This document shows positions 26,196-35,650 of a stretch of 64,000 nucleotides of DNA, in pieces (position 1 is the stretch's first letter; each line of letters opens with the position of its first letter). The notes beneath the pieces were generated by a model. The model saw nothing but the letters and a program-made list of their open reading frames with translations. It made no database searches and was not told where the DNA came from. Location of the stretch: positions 124,001-188,000 of the forward strand of contig NZ_QGDT01000006.1 of assembly GCF_003149085.1 (NCBI RefSeq), read 5' to 3'. Position numbers and translations under genes: made by a program. The DNA is from Dyadobacter jejuensis. Its GTDB lineage: Bacteria; Bacteroidota; Bacteroidia; Cytophagales; Spirosomataceae.

Positions 26196-26492
26196 TTAGC
26201 TATTCACAGTACCTTTTACTTTTTCACTCACAGTCCCAGCCATGTCGGTAGCCTTATGTTTTACATTCTCATACTTTTCTGAGATTCCCGCTTTCAATTT
26301 TTCAGACAGTTGTGCCAATTCGTCAACACTCTTCTCGAACTTGTCTTTGGTTTTCCCACCAAAGTCATTGGCTTTGTTTTTGATAAGCTTACGAGTTTGC
26401 TTGCCATCTTTAGGTGCTACCAATAGGCCTATAGCGATTCCAGTCAATAACGCACCAACGGCTCCAATCAAAAATTTCTCGTTCTTATTCAT
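26196..26492 (-). CDS. YtxH-domain protein
   Basis: A 98-residue membrane protein with one N-terminal helix of the YtxH type (FLIGAVGALLTGIAIGLLVA, then the hallmark PKDGKQTRKLIKNKA). An amphipathic lysine-rich helical tail follows, with heptad-like repeats (KFEKSVDELAQLSEKLKAGI, ending VSEKVKGTVNS). Proteins of this type are general-stress or envelope-associated in many bacteria, and their mechanism is unknown. It is a single-gene unit. Its ATG at 26492 lies 60 bp from the start of the next, divergent gene, so the two share a promoter region. Confidence 0.88.
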   Translation of the reverse strand: MNKNEKFLIGAVGALLTGIAIGLLVAPKDGKQTRKLIKNKANDFGGKTKDKFEKSVDELAQLSEKLKAGISEKYENVKHKATDMAGTVSEKVKGTVNS

Positions 26493-26551
26493 GTGAATTT
26501 CTTATTTTGTGTGATGATTTACTTGTAATACCTAAAATTAAACAAAATATC

Positions 26552-27700
26552 GTGCCAAGTCAACTAATAAGGTCTCAATTTAATAATAAATACACCGTAC
26601 TCCTTTTGAGCATAGCATTTGTACTCTCTGGAGTAAGTAGCGTTCGGGCCCAGTGGGAAATGATCGATATACAGTCCAAGGCTCCTATGCGCGCGGTTCA
26701 TACCCTAACGCCCACCCTTTGCTGGATTGGCAGCTCTGGGGGCAATATACTCAAGACAAAGGATGGGGGAAAAACCTGGACCACCTACCATTTGCCGGAC
26801 AGCGACTCCCTGGACTTCCGCGACATCCATGCCTTTAGCAGTGAGGTGGCCCTGGCCATGAGTGCAGGACTATCCCAAGACGGGAAGGCGCGAATCTACA
26901 GAACCGAAGACGGCGGCCAGCATTGGGAGCTTGTTTATAGCACCACCCAACCCGACGTGTTTTTGGATGGCCTCTCCTTTTGGAATAAAAAGAGGGGAAT
27001 ATGCCAAGGCGATCCAGTAAATGGCCGGTTCTTTATACTGCTTACTCAGGACGGTGGCAAGACCTGGACCGAACTACCCGAGGCAAGCCGCCCTGTGGCT
27101 CAGGACCACGAAGCCTGCTTTGCTGCCAGCGGCACTTCCCTAATCACCTACGGAAAGGGAATGGCCTTCTTTGGGACCGGTGGCGCCAAGCAAGCACGCA
27201 TCATGCGGTCGTTGGATTATGGTACTAGCTGGGAGGCCATCACCACGGCCCTACCGGCAGGGCCTTCGAGTGGGGTGTTCGGCCTACATTTCAGTAGTGC
27301 CAAACAGGGCATCGCCGTGGGGGGCGATTACAAGCAAACGGACGAAGAGGCCCCAAATGTACTTACCACCAGCGATGGAGGCGCCACTTGGAGCCTACAA
27401 AAGGCTACCGTTCCCGCTGGACTAAAAGAGTGTGTAGCCCAATACAAAATGACCAATAAGACCTGGAATGGCCAGACTCAAATCCGTAAGGATAATAAAA
27501 TTTTGGTTGCCGTAGGCCCCTCGGGCACCAGCCTCTCTTTCGACAAAGGCTATAGCTGGAAAGAACTGGACCAACAACCCTTTCACTCGGCTAGTTTTGC
27601 CGGTTCTATAGGGTTCGCCGTAGGGGCCGCGGGCCGCGTAGGGAAGATCACACGCTTGTCGCCCGTCAAAAAAACTAGACGTCGCCTAAGGTTGGATTAG
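26552..27700 (+). CDS. Exported BNR/YCF48-like beta-propeller protein
   Basis: A secreted or periplasmic protein of about 382 residues built from repeated propeller blades. Repeats of the BNR/sortilin form are seen at NILKTKDGGKTWTTYHLP, RIYRTEDGGQHWELVYSTT, FILLTQDGGKTWTELPEA, RIMRSLDYGTSWEAITTA, NVLTTSDGGATWSLQKAT and LSFDKGYSWKELDQQP. The relatives include the photosystem II assembly factor YCF48 and proteins loosely annotated as oxidoreductases, but no catalytic site is visible. The signal peptide is YTVLLLSIAFVLSGVSS-VRA. There is no ATG: GTG 26552 gives a normal signal peptide, TTG 26507 is an alternative. Confidence 0.82.
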   Translation: MPSQLIRSQFNNKYTVLLLSIAFVLSGVSSVRAQWEMIDIQSKAPMRAVHTLTPTLCWIGSSGGNILKTKDGGKTWTTYHLPDSDSLDFRDIHAFSSEVALAMSAGLSQDGKARIYRTEDGGQHWELVYSTTQPDVFLDGLSFWNKKRGICQGDPVNGRFFILLTQDGGKTWTELPEASRPVAQDHEACFAASGTSLITYGKGMAFFGTGGAKQARIMRSLDYGTSWEAITTALPAGPSSGVFGLHFSSAKQGIAVGGDYKQTDEEAPNVLTTSDGGATWSLQKATVPAGLKECVAQYKMTNKTWNGQTQIRKDNKILVAVGPSGTSLSFDKGYSWKELDQQPFHSASFAGSIGFAVGAAGRVGKITRLSPVKKTRRRLRLD

Positions 27701-27812
27701 CAGCAATACGATACTAATATTATGTCAACTGGGCGATACTTAATATAATCATATTGTATTTTAGTTGTATTTGTTGATTTTTCTTCTGCGTTTTTTTCGT
27801 TTTTTTTAAAAT

Positions 27813-27838
27813 TAATTTTGATTTTTTTCTACCTTTAG
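27813..27838 (+). promoter_or_regulatory. Candidate promoter of the first SusC/SusD pair
   Basis: TAATTTTG (27813-27820) fits TAnnTTTG, and TACCTTTA (27830-27837) fits with one mismatch. Both follow long T-tracts, in a 187-bp AT-rich leader region before ATG 27888. I cannot decide between them. Confidence 0.35.
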
Positions 27839-27887
27839 GCTGCTAATCGTTAGCATTGCAACAATTAACAAAACTAGCTAATTTAAC

Positions 27888-30800
27888 ATGCAAAAAATTC
27901 TATTCATTTTTTTATCGCTTTTTTTGAGCGGAGGGGCCCTCTATGCGCAAAAAAACGTAGAAGGTGTAATCACCTCTAGTGAAGACGGATCCCCACTGCC
28001 CGGGGTAAGTATCCTTGAAAAAGGTACTGGTAACGGAACAACCTCCGACATGAACGGCAAATACACCATTAAGGTGACCGACAACAATAACAGCCTCGTA
28101 ATTAGCTTCGTAGGTTTTGTTAGTAAAGAGGTTCAAATCGACAAACGCAGCATTATTAATGTAGGTCTCGAACAGGACATCAAGATGATGAATGAGGTCC
28201 TCGTAGTGGGCTACGGATCAGTAAACAAGACGACACACGTGGGCTCGTCTAGTCAGATAGGTTCGCTGGATATCGAGAAACGTCCTACCTCCAATGCCTT
28301 CAACAGCTTAATAGGTGCGGCCCCTGGTATTCAGACTACCCTACCCGACGGAGCCCCTGGATCCACCCCTTCTATCCGGATTAGAGGATATGGCTCTATC
28401 TCCAACTCCAACACCGCACTTTACGTGGTAGATGGGGTTCCTTACAGTGGCGACATTTCTAACTTAAATCCAAGTGATATCGAATCGATTTCGGTATTAA
28501 AAGACGCTTCTACAACGGCTATTTATGGCTCTAGGGGGGCTAATGGGGTGATAATGGTCACTACCAAATCAGGTAAAGCAGGAAAGGGAAGCTTTTCTTT
28601 CAACGCTTCGGGCGGTGTAATTTCTCGCGGATTGCCCGAATACGAAAGGGTAGATGCCCAACAGTACTATCCACTCATGTGGGAAGCCTATCGCAACAAC
28701 CTCGTATATGGCTCATCGAAACTTCCTCGCGAAGTTGCCAACAGTGTTGCTTCTGGCCTTACAACCTCTTATGGTGGTAAAAACTACACCGGTATCGCCG
28801 ACCTACTCGTATACAACCCTTTCAACGTAGCCAACAACCAAGTAGTGGGCGTAGACGGAACGCTTAACCCCAATGCCCAATTGCTTTATCCAGACGACCT
28901 AGACTGGGCTAGTGCCCTTCAAAAAGGTGGTAAAAGCCGCCAAAACTACCTGATGTCTTTCGACGGTGGGACCAACAAATCCAATTTCTTCGCCTCTTTG
29001 GGGTATACCAACGAAAAGGGATATCTATTAAAATCGGATTTCCGTCGCTTTACTGGCCGTGTTAACGTAAGCACCCAAGCTACAAAATGGCTAAAAACGG
29101 GCCTTAACATCAATGGATCCTATAGCCTAAGCAACCAAGATAATGCTGGCGGAAGTAGCTCTATCGTCAACCCATTCCTCGTGTCACGTTATATGGGTCC
29201 AATCTATCCTGTATATGCACATGAGGCCGATGGCGCCTATACACTCGACGAGAATGGCAACCGTATCTACGACATGGGTGATAAGCGCCCTTCTTATGGT
29301 GGTCGCCATACCATCTGGGAGAATGAGCTCAATACACGCTATCAGGTGCGTACTACCTTGGGAGCCAGAACCTTCGCAACAGTAAATATCCTTCCTTCTT
29401 TGAAGGCCACTACCAACCTAAGCTTTGATATTCAGGATACCCACTTGCGTCGCTATGACAACCCGATCATTGGAGATGGATCGCCCGCCGGTAGAGCGTA
29501 CCATTACCTTTACCGTACTACCAGCTATACCTGGAACCAGCTCCTAGAATACGACAAATCCTTCGGAAAGCACCATGTCAATGTATTGGGAGGTCACGAA
29601 AATTATTCTTACAAATACAACACCCTATCGGGTGGTCGCTCGGGCTTTATCGTGGACGGTATCACGGAACTCCCCAACTTCGCCACGGTACTTACCCTTA
29701 CTTCGGGAGAAGACAACCATACCATCGAAAGTTATTTCAGCAGGGCTAGCTACGATTTCGATAAGAAATACATCATTAGCGCTTCCTTACGTAAAGATGG
29801 TAACTCCCGCTTCTACAAGGACGTGAGATGGGCTAATTTCTGGTCGGTCGGTGGTGCTTATAACATCGAGCGCGAAGATTTCTTCAATGTTCGCTGGGTA
29901 GACCTACTTAAGCTTCGGGCCTCATATGGGGTAGTTGGTAGCGATGGTATCCTCGACCCCGATGGTTATAGCTTGTATTATCCTTACCAAGCCCTATACA
30001 ATTTGGGACGTAATAACGACGCTGAGCCCGGTTTTACTCAATATTCGATTGCCAATAATGAGTTGACTTGGGAAACGGCCAAGAATTTCGACATTGGCGT
30101 TGATTTCAGCGCTTTCAAAGGCAGATTGTCCGGTTCGGTAGAATACTACCACCGCAAAACCGATGGTCTGATCTTCAGCGTGCCTTTGGCCTTGAACAAC
30201 GGAGGTACCTTGAGTGGAGGGTTTGAAGTAAACAGAAACATCGGTAACCTTTATAACAAAGGACTGGAGTTCCAAATTACGGGCGATATCGTTCGGTCTG
30301 GCGACTTTACCTATAGCACCACCTTGAACCTATCGACCATCAAGAACAGGATCACCAAAATGCCCGACAATCAGGAATTGATCGTTAACGGAACCAAGGC
30401 CTATAGTGTAGGACATTCGATTTATGACTTTTACATGCGCGATTTTTACGGAGTAAATAGCGAAACGGGTAAAGCACTTTACCGGACCAATATTATTACA
30501 GATAGCACCACCATTATGGGATCGGATACACTGACTCCGTTGATCTCAGAGGCCAACTATCGGTATATCGGCAAGTCGGCTATTCCTAAAATTTACGGGT
30601 CTATGCTCCACAACTTTAGCTACCGCAACTTCTCGCTATCCTTCTTGTTGACCTACCGTGTAGGAGGCCAGATATACGATGGTGGCTATGCAGGATTGAT
30701 GCACGGAGGAAGCTACGGAACGGCCTTGCATGTGGATGCCCTTAACAGATGGCAGCAACCTGGGGACATTTCCGATGTACCTCGCCTCGACGCCGGTGAT

Positions 30801-31067
30801 GTGACCAACCAAGCCGGAACCAGCGACCGCTTCCTTACCGATGCTTCTTACCTTCAACTCAATAATATAAGTCTAAATTACCGGGTACCCGTGGACCTTG
30901 CAGCCAAAATTGGTGCCAGCGAAGCCAGTATCTATGTAACAGGAGAGAATTTAGGATTACTTTCTGCTCGCAAGGGTATGAACGTGGTGGGAACCTTTAA
31001 CGGTACCGTTTCTAACACCTATACCTTCAACAAGGTATTTTCTATAGGAGCCAAATTGAAATTCTAA
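27888..31067 (+). CDS. SusC/RagA-type TonB-linked outer membrane receptor
   Basis: A complete 1059-residue receptor. The signal peptide is MQKILFIFLSLFLSGGALYA. The carboxypeptidase-regulatory-like domain (about 22-95) has GVITSSEDGSPLPGVSILEK. The TonB-contact segment is EVLVVGYGSVNKTTHVGSSS. The plug (about 110-230) shows PSIRIRGYGSISNSNTALYV, VDGVPYSGDISNLNPSDIES and the SusC signature KDASTTAIYGSRGANGVIMV. The 22-strand barrel ends with FSIGAKLKF, a C-terminal aromatic as needed for outer-membrane insertion. There is no STN domain, so control is not by FecR/sigma. SusD follows 28 bp downstream. No glycoside hydrolase or other degradative enzyme is next to the pair, so the ligand cannot be predicted. 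Confidence 0.96.
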   Translation: MQKILFIFLSLFLSGGALYAQKNVEGVITSSEDGSPLPGVSILEKGTGNGTTSDMNGKYTIKVTDNNNSLVISFVGFVSKEVQIDKRSIINVGLEQDIKMMNEVLVVGYGSVNKTTHVGSSSQIGSLDIEKRPTSNAFNSLIGAAPGIQTTLPDGAPGSTPSIRIRGYGSISNSNTALYVVDGVPYSGDISNLNPSDIESISVLKDASTTAIYGSRGANGVIMVTTKSGKAGKGSFSFNASGGVISRGLPEYERVDAQQYYPLMWEAYRNNLVYGSSKLPREVANSVASGLTTSYGGKNYTGIADLLVYNPFNVANNQVVGVDGTLNPNAQLLYPDDLDWASALQKGGKSRQNYLMSFDGGTNKSNFFASLGYTNEKGYLLKSDFRRFTGRVNVSTQATKWLKTGLNINGSYSLSNQDNAGGSSSIVNPFLVSRYMGPIYPVYAHEADGAYTLDENGNRIYDMGDKRPSYGGRHTIWENELNTRYQVRTTLGARTFATVNILPSLKATTNLSFDIQDTHLRRYDNPIIGDGSPAGRAYHYLYRTTSYTWNQLLEYDKSFGKHHVNVLGGHENYSYKYNTLSGGRSGFIVDGITELPNFATVLTLTSGEDNHTIESYFSRASYDFDKKYIISASLRKDGNSRFYKDVRWANFWSVGGAYNIEREDFFNVRWVDLLKLRASYGVVGSDGILDPDGYSLYYPYQALYNLGRNNDAEPGFTQYSIANNELTWETAKNFDIGVDFSAFKGRLSGSVEYYHRKTDGLIFSVPLALNNGGTLSGGFEVNRNIGNLYNKGLEFQITGDIVRSGDFTYSTTLNLSTIKNRITKMPDNQELIVNGTKAYSVGHSIYDFYMRDFYGVNSETGKALYRTNIITDSTTIMGSDTLTPLISEANYRYIGKSAIPKIYGSMLHNFSYRNFSLSFLLTYRVGGQIYDGGYAGLMHGGSYGTALHVDALNRWQQPGDISDVPRLDAGDVTNQAGTSDRFLTDASYLQLNNISLNYRVPVDLAAKIGASEASIYVTGENLGLLSARKGMNVVGTFNGTVSNTYTFNKVFSIGAKLKF

Positions 31068-31095
31068 TTCATCAGACTTTATCTAGTATAACCAT

Positions 31096-32583
31096 ATGAA
31101 AAAGTTATTAACAATACTTCTTGCCTCTTCCCTGCTCGTGGTAAACACAGCCTGTGAGGAGGACTATTTGGAGACCGTACCCACCGACCAAGTATCGGCA
31201 GCCGACGCCTTCAAAACTACCACCAACGCCTGGGCGGCCTTAAATGGTATCCACAGGATTATGTATTCCCAAATCTATTCGGTACAGGCCCAAGGAGGCC
31301 AGTCGGGGAATATGCTCTATATGGACATCATGGGTGAAGATTTGGTTTTCCCCACTTCTTCCAGCAGCTGGCTACGAAATGAGTACCAGTGGATCTCGCA
31401 TAGAAGCACCTCCGCTAGTTCCGTTTATTACAATTACGCCTTTTACTATATGATCATTGCTAATGCCAATATGGTCATTAGTAATATCGACCAGGCCGAG
31501 GGCCCACAGTCCGACATTAAGGCCATCAAAGCGGAAGCGTTGACTTACCGGGCTTGGGCACATTTTAACTTGGTGCAGATGTTTGGAGAGCGTTTCGATG
31601 CTAGCTCGGCCAATAACGGCTTGGGAGTTCCTTTGGTATTGGAACCTACCATTACCCCGAGTCCTAGAAATACAGTTGCCGAAGTATATGCTCAGATCAA
31701 CACCGACCTTGACGATGCCATTGGCCTTTTTGCTGGATATACTAGAAACAACAAGTCGCACTTCGACCTAACCGTAGCTAAAGGTATAAAAGCAAGGGTG
31801 GCTCTTACTCAGCAAGATTATGCCACGGCGGTTACCATGGCCAAAGAGGCACGCACGGGTTACACCCTAATGAGCAACGAAGACTACCTAGGTGGTTTCA
31901 ACAACTACGATAATAAAGAATGGATGTGGTCATCACGGATCGTTTCGGACCAAACTAACTATTTCTATTCTTTCTTCGCCTATATGTCTAACAACTTTAG
32001 CGCATCGGTTATTCGTACCACCCCTAAGGTGATATTCTCCGTCCTTTATGACAAAATAGCAGAAGGTGATATTCGTAAAAAGCTTTGGGACCCTACCGGT
32101 ACGAACACGGTCGATTTCCCCCTTCCTGCTTCTACCTTCCAGCGGTTTAAGTATCATTCTAGGAAGTTTAGAGTGGCCGACCAGTCTTTGAGCATCGGAG
32201 ATGTTCCCTATATGCGTGCAGCAGAAATGTACCTGATCGAAGCAGAAGCCCTGGCCCGTCAGGGTAAGGATGCCGATGCCGCTACCGCCTTGTATCCTTT
32301 GGCAGTGAACAGGAACCCTAGCTACGTGAAGTCGACCAATACGGGTGCGGCTTTGATCGAAGAGATCATGATTCAACGTCGTGTTGAACTATGGGGAGAA
32401 GGCTTCCGTTTTTATGACCTAAAACGTACCAACAGTGCCCTGAATAGGAATGGTGGCAACCACAGTGCCACTTATACCAATGGTGTACTGGATGTGCCTG
32501 CTGGCGATAAAAGATGGCAGTTCTTAATCCATCAGGACGAAATCAATAACTCGAACGGCCTGATCGAACAAAATCCTCAATAA
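31096..32583 (+). CDS. SusD/RagB-type nutrient-binding lipoprotein
   Basis: A 495-residue surface lipoprotein that forms the lid of the preceding SusC barrel. Lipobox VVNTAC places the lipidated Cys near residue 20 (MKKLLTILLASSLL). The N-terminal SusD-like half has DYLETVPTDQVSAADAFKTT and EALTYRAWAHFNLVQMFGER. The RagB half has PYMRAAEMYLIEAEALARQG and the end motif IMIQRRVELWGEGFRFYDLK. The helical TPR-like frame and length match the family. It is followed by a textbook terminator, so the operon is just the two genes. Confidence 0.96.
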   Translation: MKKLLTILLASSLLVVNTACEEDYLETVPTDQVSAADAFKTTTNAWAALNGIHRIMYSQIYSVQAQGGQSGNMLYMDIMGEDLVFPTSSSSWLRNEYQWISHRSTSASSVYYNYAFYYMIIANANMVISNIDQAEGPQSDIKAIKAEALTYRAWAHFNLVQMFGERFDASSANNGLGVPLVLEPTITPSPRNTVAEVYAQINTDLDDAIGLFAGYTRNNKSHFDLTVAKGIKARVALTQQDYATAVTMAKEARTGYTLMSNEDYLGGFNNYDNKEWMWSSRIVSDQTNYFYSFFAYMSNNFSASVIRTTPKVIFSVLYDKIAEGDIRKKLWDPTGTNTVDFPLPASTFQRFKYHSRKFRVADQSLSIGDVPYMRAAEMYLIEAEALARQGKDADAATALYPLAVNRNPSYVKSTNTGAALIEEIMIQRRVELWGEGFRFYDLKRTNSALNRNGGNHSATYTNGVLDVPAGDKRWQFLIHQDEINNSNGLIEQNPQ

Positions 32584-32596
32584 GGATAGAAACAAC

Positions 32597-32637
32597 AAAA
32601 AAAAGCCTGGACCGCATGTCGGTCCAGGCTTTTTTTT
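32597..32637 (+). terminator. Intrinsic terminator of the SusC/SusD operon (bidirectional)
   Basis: A 17-bp perfect stem (32597-32613 with 32621-32637), 7-base loop, with eight A before and eight T after. It works equally for the convergent GNAT-nitrilase gene ending at 32649. Confidence 0.92.
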
Positions 32638-32648
32638 GTTAGCCCCTT

Positions 32649-34196
32649 TTAGTCGATTAGCTCGGTTTTTACGCTCACCTTCGTTTTCCTTTTACGGGTA
32701 ACATCATATAGATCGGTGCGTCGGTCCTTCAACACCTGCACAGAACCATGCTCGTGAAGCTCTTTAAGCTGAAGCAGGTCTACATCGGCGATCAGCATCA
32801 TCTCGGTGTTGGGGGTCGTTTCGGCCTTCACCCCATTGGTAGGAAACTGGAAGTCGGCAGGGGTAAATACCGCCGACTGGGCATAATGTATGTCCATGTT
32901 TTCAACCCCTGGCAGGTTACCCACACAGCCTGAAATAGCCACATAACATTCGTTTTCTATAGCCCGAGCCATAGAACAGTTCCGAACCCGCATATAGGCG
33001 TTTTGAGTATCGGTGAGGAAGGGAACAAATAGTATATCCATCCCTTGACTCCCCAGCAAGCGGCTTAGTTCTGGAAACTCCACATCATAGCAAATGTTGA
33101 TCCCGATTCTACCACAGTCGGTGTCAAAAACCGCTACTTCATTCCCCCCTACCATTCCATAATGGCGCACTTCGTTGGGAGTAATATGGATTTTCCGATA
33201 CTCCTCACTGGTACCATCGCGGCGATATAGATAAGCGGCATTATACAAGAGTTCATCTTCTACCAAGGGCATACTCCCCCCTACAATATTGACATTATAG
33301 GAAATAGCAAACTCCTCCATTTTCTTACGTACCTGAGCCGTAAAATCGGCTAACTTCCGTACCGCCTGTGGCTCTGGCATCTCGTTAAACTGAGCCAATA
33401 AGGGCATATTGAAGAACTCTGGGAAGAGAATAAAGTCCGATTTATACGAACTTACCGTATCTACAAAGAACTCAACCTGGTCGAAAAAGGCGTCCACATC
33501 TTTGAACAACCGCATCTGCCATTGTACCACCCCAATCCTGATGATGGAGTCGGAGGGATTGGTGCGTTTTTTGCCAGGCTGGAAATATATATTATTCCAT
33601 TCGAGCAAGGTGGCGTAATCCTTCGACTGGGTATCTCCGGGCAAATAATTATTGAGCACCTTCCTTACGTGAAAGTCGTTGGCCAACTGAAAGGTGAGGG
33701 TAGGATCGAACAACTCCCGGCTCTTCACCTTCTCGATGTACTCCTTCGGTGTAAATTCCTTGGCATAGGTGTTATAATTGGGGATACGCCCCCCAGCCAC
33801 GATACTGCGTAGATTAAGTCGCTCACACAATTCCTTGCGAGCGTCGTACAACCGTCGCCCCAGCCGTAAGTTGCGGTATTCGGGATGCACAAACACCTCG
33901 ATGCCGTACAGCACATCCCCTTTGGGGTCGTGGGTGCTAAAGGTATAGTCGCCAGTAACTTCCGCATAGGTATGCTCGTCACCATATTTGTCGTACTTAA
34001 TGATAATAGACAAGGCTACGGCTACCACCTTTTCGTCGACCTCCACACATAGCTGGCCTTCCGGAAATTTCTTCAATAGCATATCGATCTTTTCCCGTCG
34101 CCAATATTCCCCTCCTATTCCTTCATAGGCCTCTATCATGGCCGCCTTCAAATCGGCATAATCGGCCTCCGTTAACTCCCTGTTAATAATTTTCAT
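32649..34196 (-). CDS. Fused GNAT acetyltransferase and carbon-nitrogen hydrolase
   Basis: A 515-residue two-domain enzyme. The N-terminal GNAT domain (about 1-190) has the acetyl-CoA loop segment EVFVHPEYRNLRLGRRLYDA. The C-terminal nitrilase-superfamily domain (about 220-510) keeps the catalytic triad: Glu in DFILFPEFFNMPLL, Lys in YRKIHITPNEVRHYG and Cys in IGINICYDVEFPEL. Length and domain order match a known bifunctional bacterial family whose substrate is not settled. Nitrilase domains usually cleave an amide, so the pair may deacylate and acetylate an amine metabolite. Start ATG 34196 opens the GNAT domain directly (MKIINRELTEADYADLKAAM). Confidence 0.92.
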   Translation of the reverse strand: MKIINRELTEADYADLKAAMIEAYEGIGGEYWRREKIDMLLKKFPEGQLCVEVDEKVVAVALSIIIKYDKYGDEHTYAEVTGDYTFSTHDPKGDVLYGIEVFVHPEYRNLRLGRRLYDARKELCERLNLRSIVAGGRIPNYNTYAKEFTPKEYIEKVKSRELFDPTLTFQLANDFHVRKVLNNYLPGDTQSKDYATLLEWNNIYFQPGKKRTNPSDSIIRIGVVQWQMRLFKDVDAFFDQVEFFVDTVSSYKSDFILFPEFFNMPLLAQFNEMPEPQAVRKLADFTAQVRKKMEEFAISYNVNIVGGSMPLVEDELLYNAAYLYRRDGTSEEYRKIHITPNEVRHYGMVGGNEVAVFDTDCGRIGINICYDVEFPELSRLLGSQGMDILFVPFLTDTQNAYMRVRNCSMARAIENECYVAISGCVGNLPGVENMDIHYAQSAVFTPADFQFPTNGVKAETTPNTEMMLIADVDLLQLKELHEHGSVQVLKDRRTDLYDVTRKRKTKVSVKTELID

Positions 34197-34237
34197 AAAA
34201 TAATTTGTTGGCGCTTGAATAGGTCTTTAATTGATAT

Positions 34238-34245
34238 CAAAATTA
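34238..34245 (-). promoter_or_regulatory. Candidate -7 box of the GNAT-nitrilase gene
   Basis: On the minus strand TAATTTTG, 42 bp before the ATG at 34196, with a TTG about 26 bp further upstream. Confidence 0.4.
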
Positions 34246-34484
34246 ATGCATTTGCTATCTTCAGCCACTATCCAAGTCAGCAATATTTGAATTCTATCCC
34301 TAAACTACCCCTCTTTTCCCCCCAGCTCTTTAAAGAAACAACCTGACGATGAAACTACACCTCAGCCTTCTTCGGACTTACAGCCATTAAACCCATTCTC
34401 CAATCGGATATAGGGGCTCATGGAGACGGCGAAGTCAGGCTGCCAAACCAATATAATTAGCGATTCCGTATACAGCCCCTAATG

Positions 34485-35492
34485 CTAAATCCGGTCGATC
34501 AATTCCTTGACCTTTCTCACTTTTTTACCAGCCAAATGATCCGCAATAGCGGCGGCGTGGTCGCGTCCATTCTCAATAAACACCTTTTCGGTATGCACGC
34601 CAGCGAGCACGGTACCACAGAGGTACAGTCCTGGCACATTGGTCTCGAAGGTATCGGTATCGTAGGTCGGCACTTTAGAGACCGGGTCGAGCTCAACCCC
34701 ACAGCGAGCCAACAGGTGCTCGTCGGGCAGATACCCCACCAGTAAGAATACAAAATCGGCCTTTATCCACTCCATCTCACCCGAGTGCGTGTTGGCGATC
34801 TGCATGCGGCCTGGCTCTATGGCCTGCACCACCGAGTCGAATCGGGTATTGATTTTACCCTCTTTTACCCTATTTTTTATATCTGGTACCAGCCAATACT
34901 TGACTTTCGTACGAAAATCGGCCCCTTTATGAACGATCGTTACGCGGGCGTCGTGACGGTACAGCTCCAAGGCAGCTTCCACCGCCGAGTTGGACCCACC
35001 TACCAACACTACGTCGGTAAAGGAATACTTGAAAGGTTCGTCATAATAATGAGATACATGGGGCAGACGCTCCCCTGGAATGTCCAATTTACGAGGTACA
35101 TCGAAATAGCCCGTAGCCAATACTACCTTAGAAGAGCGAAAGGTAGTCCCATCGGCCGCATAAGTAATAAACCCTCCATCCGGCTGCTTTTCCACCTTGT
35201 CTACCGTTACAAAGAGCTTAAACTGGAGATCATAATACCCCGCCACCTTCCTGTAATATTGCAAAGCCTCGTTACGATTGGCCTTCACTTCGGAAATTGC
35301 GAAAGGGATTCCGCCTATTTCAATATTTTCGGCAGTCGAAAAAAAGCGCATTCTCCTGGGATATTTCCGAATCGATTCGGTCAAATTCCCTTTTTCGAGG
35401 ATTAAATAATCCAGCCCATTGCGGGAGGCCTCTATGGCCATAGCCAACCCACAAGGGCCACCACCTATAATAATCAAATCGTACTGATGCAT
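34485..35492 (-). CDS. YpdA-family FAD-dependent reductase (putative bacillithiol disulfide reductase)
   Basis: A 335-residue flavoprotein with thioredoxin-reductase-like layout but no redox Cys pair. The FAD fold is YDLIIIGGGPCGLAMAIEAS at the start; the NADPH fold is VVLVGGSNSAVEAALELYRH near 165-185; and a closing FAD segment is PGLYLCGTVLAGVHTEKVFI. The Cys in GGGPCGL at position 14 is the residue considered important in YpdA proteins. Family knowledge: YpdA reduces bacillithiol disulfide with NADPH. Bacillithiol genes were not seen in this window, so their presence is an inference. It is monocistronic, with a 288-bp gap to the convergent-side neighbour that shows nothing notable. Confidence 0.88.
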   Translation of the reverse strand: MHQYDLIIIGGGPCGLAMAIEASRNGLDYLILEKGNLTESIRKYPRRMRFFSTAENIEIGGIPFAISEVKANRNEALQYYRKVAGYYDLQFKLFVTVDKVEKQPDGGFITYAADGTTFRSSKVVLATGYFDVPRKLDIPGERLPHVSHYYDEPFKYSFTDVVLVGGSNSAVEAALELYRHDARVTIVHKGADFRTKVKYWLVPDIKNRVKEGKINTRFDSVVQAIEPGRMQIANTHSGEMEWIKADFVFLLVGYLPDEHLLARCGVELDPVSKVPTYDTDTFETNVPGLYLCGTVLAGVHTEKVFIENGRDHAAAIADHLAGKKVRKVKELIDRI

Positions 35493-35650
35493 ATGCTGTT
35501 TTTAAAGGGCACTTAGACGTGCGCGTTTTGATTTACTTAAAATAGAGTCATTGGACTGCTATATGTTGTTTTTCAATATTTTTACTGAACTTTGCCTCCC
35601 CTTTTAGTGGTTTACCGGGCAAGTATCAATTCATAATCGTTTACAAATCA

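Noticed and set aside
34785-35405. 206-codon open frame opposite the YpdA-like gene
   Set aside because: Antisense shadow of a well-supported flavoprotein gene.
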